Assembly: GCF_014137855.1 (NCBI RefSeq)
Contig: NZ_JACGWT010000001.1
Coordinates: 930,001-994,000, forward strand
From: Microlunatus kandeliicorticis
GTDB taxonomy: Bacteria > Actinomycetota > Actinomycetes > Propionibacteriales > Propionibacteriaceae
Direction: 5' to 3'
DNA length: 64,000 bases
The number at the start of each line of letters is the position of its first letter. Position 1 is the stretch's first letter. The notes under the pieces were generated by a model. That model worked only from the letters and a program-made list of their open reading frames with translations, searched no databases and was not told the DNA's origin. The position numbers were made by a program, and so were the translations under genes. Below are positions 17,420 to 27,472 of the stretch, piece after piece.

Positions 17420-17633
17420 GAATTCCCCCCGAAGCGCCGAACGCGCCGCGATTCGTCACGATCACTGGATGGGCATGACGCGATTCCGCAGGTCTCCCCA
17501 GCCCGGTTCTCACGGTATCAGCCGCTGAGACCGTTTCCGGCCGGATCGATCCACCCGATGAAGGGGGTGGACCGACCCGGCCGGTATTGCAGCGCAGGGA
17601 AGGCTGAGACGAACGCGATGGCCCAGGCCAGGC

Positions 17634-18968
17634 TCAGAAGAGCTTGCGGTACATGGCTGCCGCCTTGCGGTTCTGCCCACCGCTGGTCAGCGACGACTGC
17701 AGGTAGCTGTCCGGCTCGTCGAAGTAGCACTCGTAGGCGAACACGTCGGTGTTGTTCTTCGCCCAGTCGAACATCGCCGCGATGAAGTGCAGGTTGTCCC
17801 CGCCCCCGCCGCCGTTGCTGGCCCGGGCCAGACCCCACTCGCCGATGCCCATGGCGATGTGGTGCGCGCGGGCGAACCGGGCGAGGTCGTCCAGCCCGGG
17901 CCCGTAGAGCGGCTTCCGCAGCCCGGCGGCCGAGGTCGCGGTCACCCGGGTGGTCCACCAGTCGTAGACGTCGCAGCTGACGATGTCGGTGACGTCGTCG
18001 CCGGGGTAGAGCTGGGTCAGCGGGGCGAGCCGGTCGTCGGTCCCGTTCATACCGACGCCGCAGCCGACGTTGAAGTCGATCAGCAGATCGGGGTCGGCTG
18101 CCTTGAGCACGGTCGCGACGCGCCGGAACGCGGCCCGGTAGGTGGCGGCGTCGGACTGGCCGACGCCCCAGCGCCAGTCCGGCAGGTTGGCCTCCCAGCC
18201 GATCCGGACGATCGCGTTCCCGCGCCCGGCGCGCTGCAGGTTGGCCGCGACCGCGCGCCAGACCCAGTCCTGGTCGCCGCGGGCGATCGAGGCGAGCGAT
18301 CCCTCGCCCGAGTCGGGGAGCAGGGCGAGGCCGTAGTTCAGCCGCCCCTGGAACCCGGCCCAGGTGTCGATGGTCCAGCTGTTGTTGGCCATCGTCGCGT
18401 AGCTGTCCCGCGGGGAGTAGGTGGTGACCAGGTCCATCGGTCGCCCGCGCCAGGTGCCGAAGGCGTTGATGCTCGGGGTGTCGAACCGGCCGCCGACCCA
18501 GGCGCCGGACGCCCAGGGCAGCCCGGACCGGGTGCTGCCGAAGAGCTTGCGGGTCTCGCTCTCGCGGACCAGCTTGACGGTCGTCGTGCGGCCCTTGGCG
18601 ACCTTGACCCAGGCGGGACCCCAGGTGGTGCGAGGGAGCCCGGACGCGGTCTTCGAGGTCACCGACCCGTAGCCCTTGGGCACGTAGTAGGCGGTCGGAC
18701 GGACCGAGCCGAGCTTGCGGGTGGTGCCGGCCTTGGCCGCGATCTTCGGACCTTTGGTGGTGCAGGTCTTGCCCGCCGTGCAGACGGTGAGCGCGCGGCT
18801 GGACTTGTTGACCACCACGGTGCGGGCGGCCGCTTCGGCGCTGGGGGCCGCGGTGAGGGCGGTGCCGGCGAGCAGCGCGGTGACCACCGAGGCGTAGACC
18901 GAACGGCGGGCGATGCGGCGGATCCGGAGGCCGGGGGTGGGCAGGGAAACGGGAGCGAGGGAGGGCAT
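17634..18968 (-). CDS. Secreted GH26-like glycosidase
   Basis: The 444-residue protein starts at an ATG with AGGAG 6 nt upstream. A signal peptide (basic RRIARRSVYAS, hydrophobic core, cleavage near AEA-AARTV) leads into a roughly 120-residue N-terminal domain with two cysteines (VCTAGKTC) and then a GH26-like catalytic domain. The acid/base and nucleophile positions are in RIGWEANLPDW and MGIGEWGLAR. It shares GAWVGG, AFGTWRG and YPGDDV with the paralog ending at 13939, but that one is membrane-anchored and lacks this N-terminal domain. It lies 214 bp upstream of wzx on the same strand. Likely an extracellular enzyme acting on the locus polysaccharide or on mannan-like polymers. Confidence 0.78.
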   Translation of the reverse strand: MPSLAPVSLPTPGLRIRRIARRSVYASVVTALLAGTALTAAPSAEAAARTVVVNKSSRALTVCTAGKTCTTKGPKIAAKAGTTRKLGSVRPTAYYVPKGYGSVTSKTASGLPRTTWGPAWVKVAKGRTTTVKLVRESETRKLFGSTRSGLPWASGAWVGGRFDTPSINAFGTWRGRPMDLVTTYSPRDSYATMANNSWTIDTWAGFQGRLNYGLALLPDSGEGSLASIARGDQDWVWRAVAANLQRAGRGNAIVRIGWEANLPDWRWGVGQSDAATYRAAFRRVATVLKAADPDLLIDFNVGCGVGMNGTDDRLAPLTQLYPGDDVTDIVSCDVYDWWTTRVTATSAAGLRKPLYGPGLDDLARFARAHHIAMGIGEWGLARASNGGGGGDNLHFIAAMFDWAKNNTDVFAYECYFDEPDSYLQSSLTSGGQNRKAAAMYRKLF

Positions 18969-19010
18969 TGGATCTCCTGGAGGCTGGGTGGGTCCCCGGT
19001 AGTGATCCCC

Positions 19011-19083
19011 GACGAGCAGTCCCCGATGGACGAGCAGTCCCCGATGGTGCTGGCCCCGATGGTGTTGGCCCGATGGTGCTGGG
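19011..19083. repeat. Two adjoining short tandem repeats upstream of the GH26-like gene
   Basis: GACGAGCAGTCCCCGATG (18 bp) occurs twice in tandem at 19011-19046. It runs into three copies of a 15-bp unit, CCCCGATGGTGYTGG, at about 19040-19083, the last copy lacking one C. Both units share the CCCCGATGG core. They sit in the 5' region of the gene starting at 18968. Confidence 0.8.
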
Positions 19084-19395
19084 CCCGGGACGAGCGTCCG
19101 GCCCCGGCCGAACACCCTCCCTGCGTGCGCCGACGGCGACGCTGTTCCCCCTGCTGATTCCCCTGGGCGGTCCCCTGACCGCGGCGGGCTGCGTGCGGGC
19201 CGACCCCTCGACCCGAGCGCCTCGCCGGTCGGTGCTGCCCGGGTGGACCCGGTCGCCGACCGCGGCAAAGGTAACCGAGGTCACGGGTCGTTGACCACGA
19301 GAGGACGGTGAGAAAATACCCAGCCCTGCTCAGGTGCCCACGGTCACTGGTCCCGAGGCCGGGCGTCGGGCCGCCGGACCCGAGCCCCGGGCTGG

Positions 19396-19401
19396 CATGC
19401 T
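19396..19401 (+). promoter_or_regulatory. -10 box (CATGCT) for a leaderless start at 19408
   Basis: CATGCT ends 6 nt before the GTG at 19408, the same spacing as at several other genes in the window. Confidence 0.45.
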
Positions 19402-19407
19402 GGCCCG

Positions 19408-19794
19408 GTGACCGAGCCGGATCCCGTCGCGCTGCCCGAGACCGAGGACGGTCGTCCCGGGGTGTCGCTGGGCACCTCGGACACCGGTCCCGGCGCCGGA
19501 TCCGCGGCGGGTGTCCCGGCGACCGCCCGACGACCGACCTACCGCTGGCCGCTGTTGGTCGTGCTCGCCGGAGTGGCCGCGGGGCTGGTGGTGGTGGCGC
19601 TCGGCGCCTGGCGGCTCGGGTGCGTGATCACCGGCGCCGCGCTGGCCATCGGTGCGGTGGAGCGGATCGCCCTGCCGCGACGCAACGCCGGACTGCTCCG
19701 GGTCCGCAGTCGCGCCTTCGACGTGCTGGTGATGCTGGGGCTCGCGGTCACCATCGTGGCGCTCGCCTTCGCGGTGCCCGAGGGGCGGCGCTGA
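19408..19794 (+). CDS. DUF3017 membrane protein
   Basis: The 128-residue protein has a disordered acidic N-terminus of about 45 residues, then three hydrophobic helices (WPLLVVLAGVAAGLVVVAL, LGCVITGAALAIGAV and FDVLVMLGLAVTIVALAF) around a conserved-looking ERIALPRRNAGLLRVRSR loop. This matches the actinobacterial DUF3017 family, which is commonly found beside mdh and folD. Here it is in the mdh region but separated from mdh by three genes on the opposite strand. Function unknown. The GTG start appears leaderless. Confidence 0.75.
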   Translation: MTEPDPVALPETEDGRPGVSLGTSDTGPGAGSAAGVPATARRPTYRWPLLVVLAGVAAGLVVVALGAWRLGCVITGAALAIGAVERIALPRRNAGLLRVRSRAFDVLVMLGLAVTIVALAFAVPEGRR

Positions 19795-19830
19795 CCGCCG
19801 GCCTGGTTCGCCGCCCGCGGTGCCCCCGGG

Positions 19831-20172
19831 TCAGCGGTACTGGGTGAACGCCATCCCCAGCAGGCTGACCACGAAGACCAGGTAGATGATCACGAAGATC
19901 GCCGACAGGCCGAGCAGCACGGTGCCGATGATGCCGAGGATCTTGCCGATCTGGATGTGGCTGCTGTTGGTGCAGGTCCAGCCGCTGGCCCGGATCTCGC
20001 GCTCGGCCTTGACGGCGTAGTACCAGGCGAACGGCGCTGTGACCCCGACCACCAGCGACAGGACGCCGAGGACCAGCACGGTGGTGCCCTGCGGGTGCTC
20101 GTAGGCCGGGCGGACCGGGTAGCCGCCGTACGGCGGATAGCCGCCAGGACCCGCGGGACCGGGGTAGCTCAT
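19831..20172 (-). CDS. Small DUF4190-type membrane protein
   Basis: The 113-residue protein begins MSYPGPAGPGGYPPYGG, a Pro/Gly/Tyr-rich cytosolic tail. Next comes HPQGTTVLVLGVLSLVVGV with a first membrane helix, a short loop with WYYAVKAEREI, and a second helix (LGIIGTVLLGLSAIFVIIY). This is the DUF4190 pattern. It shares HPQGTTV and the AxxEI helix with the neighbour at 20281, indicating duplication. The start is set at 20172 because a GATACT -10 box lies 7 nt upstream, making it leaderless or nearly so. No function is assigned. Confidence 0.72.
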   Translation of the reverse strand: MSYPGPAGPGGYPPYGGYPVRPAYEHPQGTTVLVLGVLSLVVGVTAPFAWYYAVKAEREIRASGWTCTNSSHIQIGKILGIIGTVLLGLSAIFVIIYLVFVVSLLGMAFTQYR

Positions 20173-20224
20173 GATCGGGAGTATCGCAGTCGTGCGGGCC
20201 ACCCGAACGCCCTCAGAACGCGGA

Positions 20225-20257
20225 CGACGCCCGGATCCGTTGCGGATCCGGGCGTCG
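20225..20257 (-). terminator. Perfect 15-bp hairpin, likely terminator
   Basis: Fifteen bases at 20225-20239 are exactly complementary to 20243-20257, with a TTG loop. It lies 24 nt past the stop of the gene at 20281 on the minus strand. No U tract follows, so it would be an intrinsic terminator of the GC-only type common in actinobacteria. Confidence 0.65.
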
Positions 20258-20280
20258 CCGGTGGTCGTGCGGGGTGGTGA

Positions 20281-20835
20281 TCAGCTGCTGCCGCTCGAAG
20301 CCGCCAGGATCACCGCGAAGATGATGAAGACGATGTAGATCGCGATGAACACGATGTAGATGATCGTGAACACCTTGCCGAGCATCCGGCCGGTCTTGAT
20401 GTTGCTGTAGTTGCTGTAGCTGCCGGTGTTGGCGCCGATCTCGGCGAGCGCCTTGTTGCCGAGGTACCAGGCGATCGGCGCGCAGATGCCGACGAAGATG
20501 CCGACGATGCCGAGCACGAAGACCGTGGTGCCCTGCGGGTGCTCGACCGGGGCGCCGCCGTAGCCGCCGGCGCCGTAGGGAGAGACCCCGTAGCCCTGCT
20601 GGCCGTAGCCCTGCTGCTGGCCGTAGCCCTGCTGGCCCTGGTCGTAGCCCTGCTGACCGTAGCCCTGCTGCTGGCCGTAGCCCTGCTGGCCCTGGTCGTA
20701 ACCCTGCTGACCGTAGCCGCCCTGCTGGCCGTACTGGCCCTGCCCGTAGGTGGGGTCGTTCGCCGAACCCCCGCTGTTCGGGTAGTTGGGGTCACCCGCG
20801 GAGCCGGAGCTGGACGGGTAGTTCGGGTTGCTCAT
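20281..20835 (-). CDS. DUF4190-type membrane protein with Q/G/Y-rich repeat tail
   Basis: The 184-residue protein has an N-terminal disordered region of about 95 residues built of Tyr, Gly and Gln, including two copies of the 18-residue unit [37 protein letters not shown] and a second hydrophobic stretch near the C-terminus ([19 protein letters not shown]) follow, as in DUF4190 proteins. The composition is prion-like, of the kind associated with condensate formation. A GAGGAA sequence precedes the ATG. It is a duplicate of the gene at 19831 with an expanded tail. Function unknown. Confidence 0.75.
   Translation of the reverse strand: MSNPNYPSSSGSAGDPNYPNSGGSANDPTYGQGQYGQQGGYGQQGYDQGQQGYGQQQGYGQQGYDQGQQGYGQQQGYGQQGYGVSPYGAGGYGGAPVEHPQGTTVFVLGIVGIFVGICAPIAWYLGNKALAEIGANTGSYSNYSNIKTGRMLGKVFTIIYIVFIAIYIVFIIFAVILAASSGSS
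20595..20715. repeat. 54-bp in-frame tandem repeat coding the Q/G/Y tail
   Basis: Two near-identical 54-bp units plus partial flanking units encode the 18-residue Q/G/Y motif of the DUF4190-type protein. The repeat length is a multiple of three, so copy-number change would preserve the frame. Confidence 0.7.
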
Positions 20836-20979
20836 CGCCTGAGTTCCTCGCCTTGTCGGTGGGTGGACGCCGGTGAGGCGTGTCGCGTGACATTGTGACC
20901 CATCGGTGGTCCAGCGTCACGTGATCGGCCGCCGCCCGCCCGCGTGTCTCGCGGCCGGTGACGGCGCGGCGGGGCCCGG

Positions 20980-22455
20980 TCAGTCCCGGGCCGAGGCGGA
21001 CTCGACGAACGCGGCCAGGGCGGCGGACTGGGCCACCCGGCTCGGCTCGTGGACGTACATCATGTGACCGGCCTCGTAGTAGTGCCACTCGACCCGGTCG
21101 AGCTCGTCCCGCGGCAGCTTGACGTGGGCGAACACGTGCTCGGCCGCGAAGTGCGGGGTGGCCCCGTCGTAGTAGCCGCAGGCGACGTGCACCCGCAGCG
21201 CGGGGTTGACCCGCATCGCAGTGGCCAGCGGTCCGCTGACCTGGACCATCGCGTTCTCGAACTCCGCGTAGGACCAGGGGTGCACCTTTGGGGTGAGGAC
21301 GTTGTAGACGAGGTCGGTGCGGTAGCCGAGCTCGCCGCGGACGTAGGCGTTGAACGCCACGCTGTAGGGGCCGGTGATCGCGTGCAGCGACGGGTCGTCG
21401 TAGGTCGTCGAGGCGATCGCCGACTCCGGCCAGCCGGTGAACCGCAGGTCGAGCCGGCCGACCACCTGGCCGCGGTCGCGGAGCAGCTCGGTGGTGAACT
21501 GGAACAGGTCGACCCGCAGATCGGCCCGGTCGACGTACCCGGCGTCCAGCCCGGTCAGCTCGGCGTACCGGCGGACCACCGCGGCCCGCTCCTCGGGGTC
21601 GAGCCGGTGCCCGCGGGCCAGCGCGGCGGCCAGCGGCCCGGCGGCGAACTCCTCGGACTCGCGGACCCGGTCGGCCAGCGCTCCGTCGACCTTGCCGTGG
21701 TAGTGCGCGGCCGCGGTGTAGGTGGGGACGAACAGCGTGTACGGCAGGTCGTTGCCCTCGGCGAAGTCCAGGGTGCCGAAGTCGAGCGCGGTCGAGATCA
21801 GCATCAGCCCGTTGAGGTAGAGCCCGCTCGACTCGGCCAGGTGCGCGGCCAGCGCCGCCGCCCGGGTCGTTCCGTAGGACTCGCCGGCCAGGAACTTGGG
21901 CGACAGCCAGCGCCCGTGCCGCGAGGTCCACAGCCGGATGAACTCGGCCACCGACTCGAGGTCGCGCCGGAACCCGTGGAAGTCGTCGGCCTTGTGCCCG
22001 TCGACGGTGCGCGAGAACCCGGTGGTCACCGGGTCGATGAACACCAGGTCGGCCACCCGCAGCAGGGTCTCGAGGTTGTCGGCGAGCCCGTAGGGCGGCC
22101 GGGCCAGCGCGCCGGCGTCGCCCATCACCACCCGGCGCGGGCCGAGCAGCCCGAGGTGCAGCCAGACCGAGGACGAGCCGGGGCCGCCGTTGAAGGCGAA
22201 CACCACCGGCCGGTCGGTCGGCTCGACCGCCTCGCCGCCCCGGCTCTCCAGCCGGTAGGCGACGTGGAAGATCTCGGCCTGCGGCTGTCGGCCGGCGTAG
22301 TCGCCGTCCTCGACCACCTCGTCGCCGAGCACCACCCGGCCGGTGGTCACGGTGTAGTCGAGCCGGTCCGCGCCCTCGCCGATGTGCTGCTGGCGACTGA
22401 CCACGTGGTCGTGCGGCGCCGGGCGGTCCTTGCGGTCGGTGGTGTCCGTCGTCAT
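20980..22455 (-). CDS. Serine carboxypeptidase-like protein (peptidase S10)
   Basis: The 491-residue protein is an alpha/beta hydrolase of the S10 type: oxyanion-hole motif NGGPGSSS (residues 89-96), nucleophile Ser193 in GESYG, the acid Asp in ACGYYDGATPHF and the His in YYEAGHMMYVHEPS. No signal peptide is seen, so it is probably cytoplasmic, as for many actinobacterial S10 homologs. It starts 17 nt after the mdh stop on the same strand and is likely cotranscribed with it. Substrates are probably C-terminal residues of small peptides. Confidence 0.85.
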   Translation of the reverse strand: MTTDTTDRKDRPAPHDHVVSRQQHIGEGADRLDYTVTTGRVVLGDEVVEDGDYAGRQPQAEIFHVAYRLESRGGEAVEPTDRPVVFAFNGGPGSSSVWLHLGLLGPRRVVMGDAGALARPPYGLADNLETLLRVADLVFIDPVTTGFSRTVDGHKADDFHGFRRDLESVAEFIRLWTSRHGRWLSPKFLAGESYGTTRAAALAAHLAESSGLYLNGLMLISTALDFGTLDFAEGNDLPYTLFVPTYTAAAHYHGKVDGALADRVRESEEFAAGPLAAALARGHRLDPEERAAVVRRYAELTGLDAGYVDRADLRVDLFQFTTELLRDRGQVVGRLDLRFTGWPESAIASTTYDDPSLHAITGPYSVAFNAYVRGELGYRTDLVYNVLTPKVHPWSYAEFENAMVQVSGPLATAMRVNPALRVHVACGYYDGATPHFAAEHVFAHVKLPRDELDRVEWHYYEAGHMMYVHEPSRVAQSAALAAFVESASARD

Positions 22456-22472
22456 CGGGGTATGGGTCCGGT

Positions 22473-23465
22473 TCAGCCGAGCAGGCCCATGCCGTGGACG
22501 GCTTCGCGCTCGGAGTTGAGCTCGGCCACCGAGGCGTCGATCTTCTCCCGCGAGAAGGCGTCGATCTCGAGGCCCTCGACGATGCTGTACTCGCCGTCGG
22601 TCACCGTGCAGGGGTAGGAGGTGATGACGCCCTCGGCGATCCCGTAGGACCCGTCGGAGGGTACCGACATCGACACCCAGTCGTTCGCCGGGGTGCCGCG
22701 GACCCAGTCGCGCATGTGCTCGATGGTGGCGTTGGCCGCGCTGGCCGCCGAGCTCGCGCCGCGGGCGTCGATGATGGCCGCGCCGCGCTTCTGCACGGTG
22801 GGCAGGAAGTCGTTCTCGACCCAGTCCTGGTCGTCCACGACCTCGGCGGCCGGTCGGCCGTCGACGAGCGCGTGGAAGACGTCCGGGTACTGGGTGGCCG
22901 AGTGGTTGCCCCAGATGGTCATCTGGCTGATCGCGTTGACGCTGACGCCGGTCTTCTGCGCCAGCTGGGCGACGGCCCGGTTGTGGTCGAGCCGGGTGAG
23001 GGCGTTGAACCGCCGGTTCGGGATGTCGGGAGCGTTGCTCATCGCGATCAGCGCGTTGGTGTTGGCCGGGTTGCCGGTGACGAGCACCTTGACGTCGTCG
23101 GCCGCGTGGTCGTTGAGCGCGCGGCCCTGGACGGTGAAGATCGCGCCGTTCGCCTCGAGCAGGTCCGAGCGCTCCATCCCCTTGCTCCGCGGCCGGGCGC
23201 CGACCAGCATCGCCAGGTTGACCCCGTCGAACACCGTGTTGGCGTCGTCGCCGATCTCGACCTTGCTGAGCAGCGGGAAGGCGCAGTCGTCGAGCTCCAT
23301 CACCACGCCCTCGAGCGCCTTGAGCGCGGGGGTGATCTCGAGCAGTCGCAGCTCGACCGGCTGCTCGGGACCGAGCAGCTCGCCGGCGGCGATCCGGAAC
23401 AGCAGGTTGTAGCAGATGGCCCCGGCCGCACCGGTGACGGCGACCTTGACGGGGGTGTTGCTCAC
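22473..23465 (-). CDS. mdh: Malate dehydrogenase
   Basis: The 330-residue protein is of the LDH-like malate dehydrogenase family (TCA cycle, malate to oxaloacetate with NAD). The catalytic His188 is in [14 protein letters not shown] and substrate arginines are in [12 protein letters not shown] and LTRLDHNRA. The nucleotide-binding loop reads [10 protein letters not shown] instead of the usual TGAAGQIGY, so the third glycine of GxxGxxG is cysteine. The start is a GTG at 23465 with AGGAG about 9 nt upstream; the much longer open frame upstream is antisense to icd and other genes. A TAGGGT box at 23527-23532 (minus strand) is a possible -10. Confidence 0.92.
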   Translation of the reverse strand: MSNTPVKVAVTGAAGAICYNLLFRIAAGELLGPEQPVELRLLEITPALKALEGVVMELDDCAFPLLSKVEIGDDANTVFDGVNLAMLVGARPRSKGMERSDLLEANGAIFTVQGRALNDHAADDVKVLVTGNPANTNALIAMSNAPDIPNRRFNALTRLDHNRAVAQLAQKTGVSVNAISQMTIWGNHSATQYPDVFHALVDGRPAAEVVDDQDWVENDFLPTVQKRGAAIIDARGASSAASAANATIEHMRDWVRGTPANDWVSMSVPSDGSYGIAEGVITSYPCTVTDGEYSIVEGLEIDAFSREKIDASVAELNSEREAVHGMGLLG

Positions 23466-23613
23466 GCTCGGGCTCCTGACGTCTCGACGGCTGGACCGGC
23501 GACCCGCACACGGGGTGCCAGTGCGGACCCTAGCAACGCGGCCGGAGCGGGAGCCGGTCGGTCGGGGCCGCGGTCCGACGGCCGGGTCGAGACCGGCGGG
23601 CGATCTCCGATAT

Positions 23614-25901
<2,288 letters not shown>

Positions 25902-25940
25902 ACGGGCTCCGGCCAGAACCGCTGATGCACTGACCGCCCG

Positions 25941-25974
25941 CCGCGGTCCCCGACCTCCCGGTCGGGGGCCGCGG
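25941..25974 (+). terminator. Hairpin after icd
   Basis: CCGCGGTCCCCGACC pairs with GGTCGGGGGCCGCGG around a TCCC loop (15 bp with one T-G wobble), 40 nt past the icd stop. It is a strong candidate terminator without a U tract. Confidence 0.65.
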
Positions 25975-26066
25975 CGGTCGTCGGTCCGGGCCGGTTCGTG
26001 TCCCGCGGGGAGGGCGAGCCCGACGCGTGCGGGCGTGCGGATTTGGGTGGCTTCGACACGAACCGG

Positions 26067-26072
26067 GACAAT
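26067..26072 (+). promoter_or_regulatory. -10 box (GACAAT) for a leaderless start at 26079
   Basis: GACAAT ends 6 nt before the GTG at 26079. No ribosome-binding site precedes that GTG. Confidence 0.45.
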
Positions 26073-26078
26073 CGGCGG

Positions 26079-27392
26079 GTGACCCTGCGCATCAGTGTGA
26101 TCGGCACCGGCTACCTCGGCGCCACCCACGCCGCCTGCATGGCCGAGTTCGGCCACCAGGTGATCGGGCTCGACATCGACCCGGACCGGGTCAAGAAGCT
26201 CAACGCCGGCCAGTCGCCGATGTACGAGGACAACCTCGAGCCGCTGCTCGAGCGGCACACCGCGACCGGCCGGCTCCGCTTCACCACCGACTACGCCGAG
26301 CTCGCCGACTGGGCCGACGTCCACTTCCTCTGCCTCGGCACCCCGCAGGGCCCCGACGGCGCCGCCGACCTCGGCCAGCTCGAGTCGGCCACCCGGTCGC
26401 TGGCCCCGCTGCTGACCCGGCCGACGCTGGTGGTCGGCAAGTCGACCGTCCCGGTCGGCACCGCGGTGCAGCTTCGCGCGCTCTTCCAGCAGCTGGCCCC
26501 GGCGGGGGAGCAGGTCGAGCTGGCCTGGAACCCGGAGTTCCTCCGCGAGGCCTTCGCGGTCGAGGACACCCTGCGTCCGGACCGGATCGTCTTCGGCACC
26601 GACGACGGCGCCGGGCTCGAGCTGCTCCGCGAGGTGTACGCGCTCCCGCTGAGCGAGGCGACGCCGGTGGTCGAGTGCGACTACGCCACCGCCGAGCTGA
26701 TCAAGACCGCGGCCAACGCCTTCCTGGCCACCAAGATCAGCTTCATCAACGCGATGGCCCAGATGTGCCAGGCGGCCGGCGGGGACGTCACCCTGCTCGC
26801 CGATGCGATCGGCCACGACCGGCGGATCGGCCGGCAGTTCCTCAACGCCGGGCTCGGCTTCGGCGGCGGCTGCCTGCCCAAGGACATCCGGGCCCTGGCC
26901 ACCCGCGCCGACGAGCTCGGCGTCGGGGTGCTCAGCGACTTCATCGCCGGCGTCGAGGCGATCAACACCGGCCAGCGGCTCGAGATGGCCGAGATGGCCG
27001 TCGACCAGCTCGCCGGCGACGTCACCGGGAAGCGGATCGCCGTGCTCGGCGCGAGCTTCAAGCCGGGCACCGACGACACCCGCAACTCTCCGGCGCTCAC
27101 CGTGGCGACCGCCCTCGCCGAGCGGGGCGCCGAGATCGTGGTCTACGACCCGCAGGCCCGGGTCGACTGGCCCGGCATGAGCCAGGCGTCCTCGGTGATC
27201 GAGGCGCTCACCGGGGCCGACCTCGTGCTGCACCTGACCGAGTGGCCCGAGTTCCGCCAGCTCGACCCCGAGCAGCTCGCGCCGCTGGTCACCAACCGGA
27301 TCGTCATCGACGGCCGGCTCAAGCTGCACGCCCCGACCTGGCGCCGGTCGGGCTGGAAGGTCGTCCAGATGGGACGCGCGGCGACGCTGTGA
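26079..27392 (+). CDS. UDP-glucose/GDP-mannose dehydrogenase family (UGDH-like)
   Basis: The 437-residue protein has an N-terminal NAD-binding GTGYLG near residue 8, the central helical domain with [20 protein letters not shown], the catalytic Cys265 in [14 protein letters not shown] and a C-terminal Rossmann lobe ([19 protein letters not shown]). The enzyme oxidises UDP-glucose to UDP-glucuronate in two NAD-dependent steps, supplying uronic acids for polysaccharides. It stands alone, about 7 kb from the exopolysaccharide locus, and could feed it. The start GTG at 26079 is taken from the leaderless promoter pattern; upstream in-frame codons look non-coding. A GDP-mannose dehydrogenase role is less likely. 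Confidence 0.88.
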   Translation: MTLRISVIGTGYLGATHAACMAEFGHQVIGLDIDPDRVKKLNAGQSPMYEDNLEPLLERHTATGRLRFTTDYAELADWADVHFLCLGTPQGPDGAADLGQLESATRSLAPLLTRPTLVVGKSTVPVGTAVQLRALFQQLAPAGEQVELAWNPEFLREAFAVEDTLRPDRIVFGTDDGAGLELLREVYALPLSEATPVVECDYATAELIKTAANAFLATKISFINAMAQMCQAAGGDVTLLADAIGHDRRIGRQFLNAGLGFGGGCLPKDIRALATRADELGVGVLSDFIAGVEAINTGQRLEMAEMAVDQLAGDVTGKRIAVLGASFKPGTDDTRNSPALTVATALAERGAEIVVYDPQARVDWPGMSQASSVIEALTGADLVLHLTEWPEFRQLDPEQLAPLVTNRIVIDGRLKLHAPTWRRSGWKVVQMGRAATL

Positions 27393-27444
27393 ACGCTCGA
27401 CGTGGTGCGTGCTCGCGGACCGGGCCGCCGTCCGAGGCGGTCAC

Positions 27445-27450
27445 TAGGCT
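27445..27450 (+). promoter_or_regulatory. -10 box (TAGGCT) before a leaderless mini-ORF
   Basis: TAGGCT lies 7 nt before a GTG at 27458. Transcription would start on that GTG, leaving only an 11-nt leader before the main ATG at 27469. Confidence 0.5.
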
Positions 27451-27457
27451 GGACGGG

Positions 27458-27472
27458 GTGACGGGCCGATGA
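27458..27472 (+). CDS. Candidate four-codon leaderless upstream ORF
   Basis: GTG ACG GGC CGA TGA starts at the expected transcription start and its stop overlaps the ATG of the CorC-like gene (ATGA). It is out of frame with the main gene. A ribosome ending here would be placed on the next start codon. This is a pattern-based prediction only. Confidence 0.35.
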   Translation: MTGR

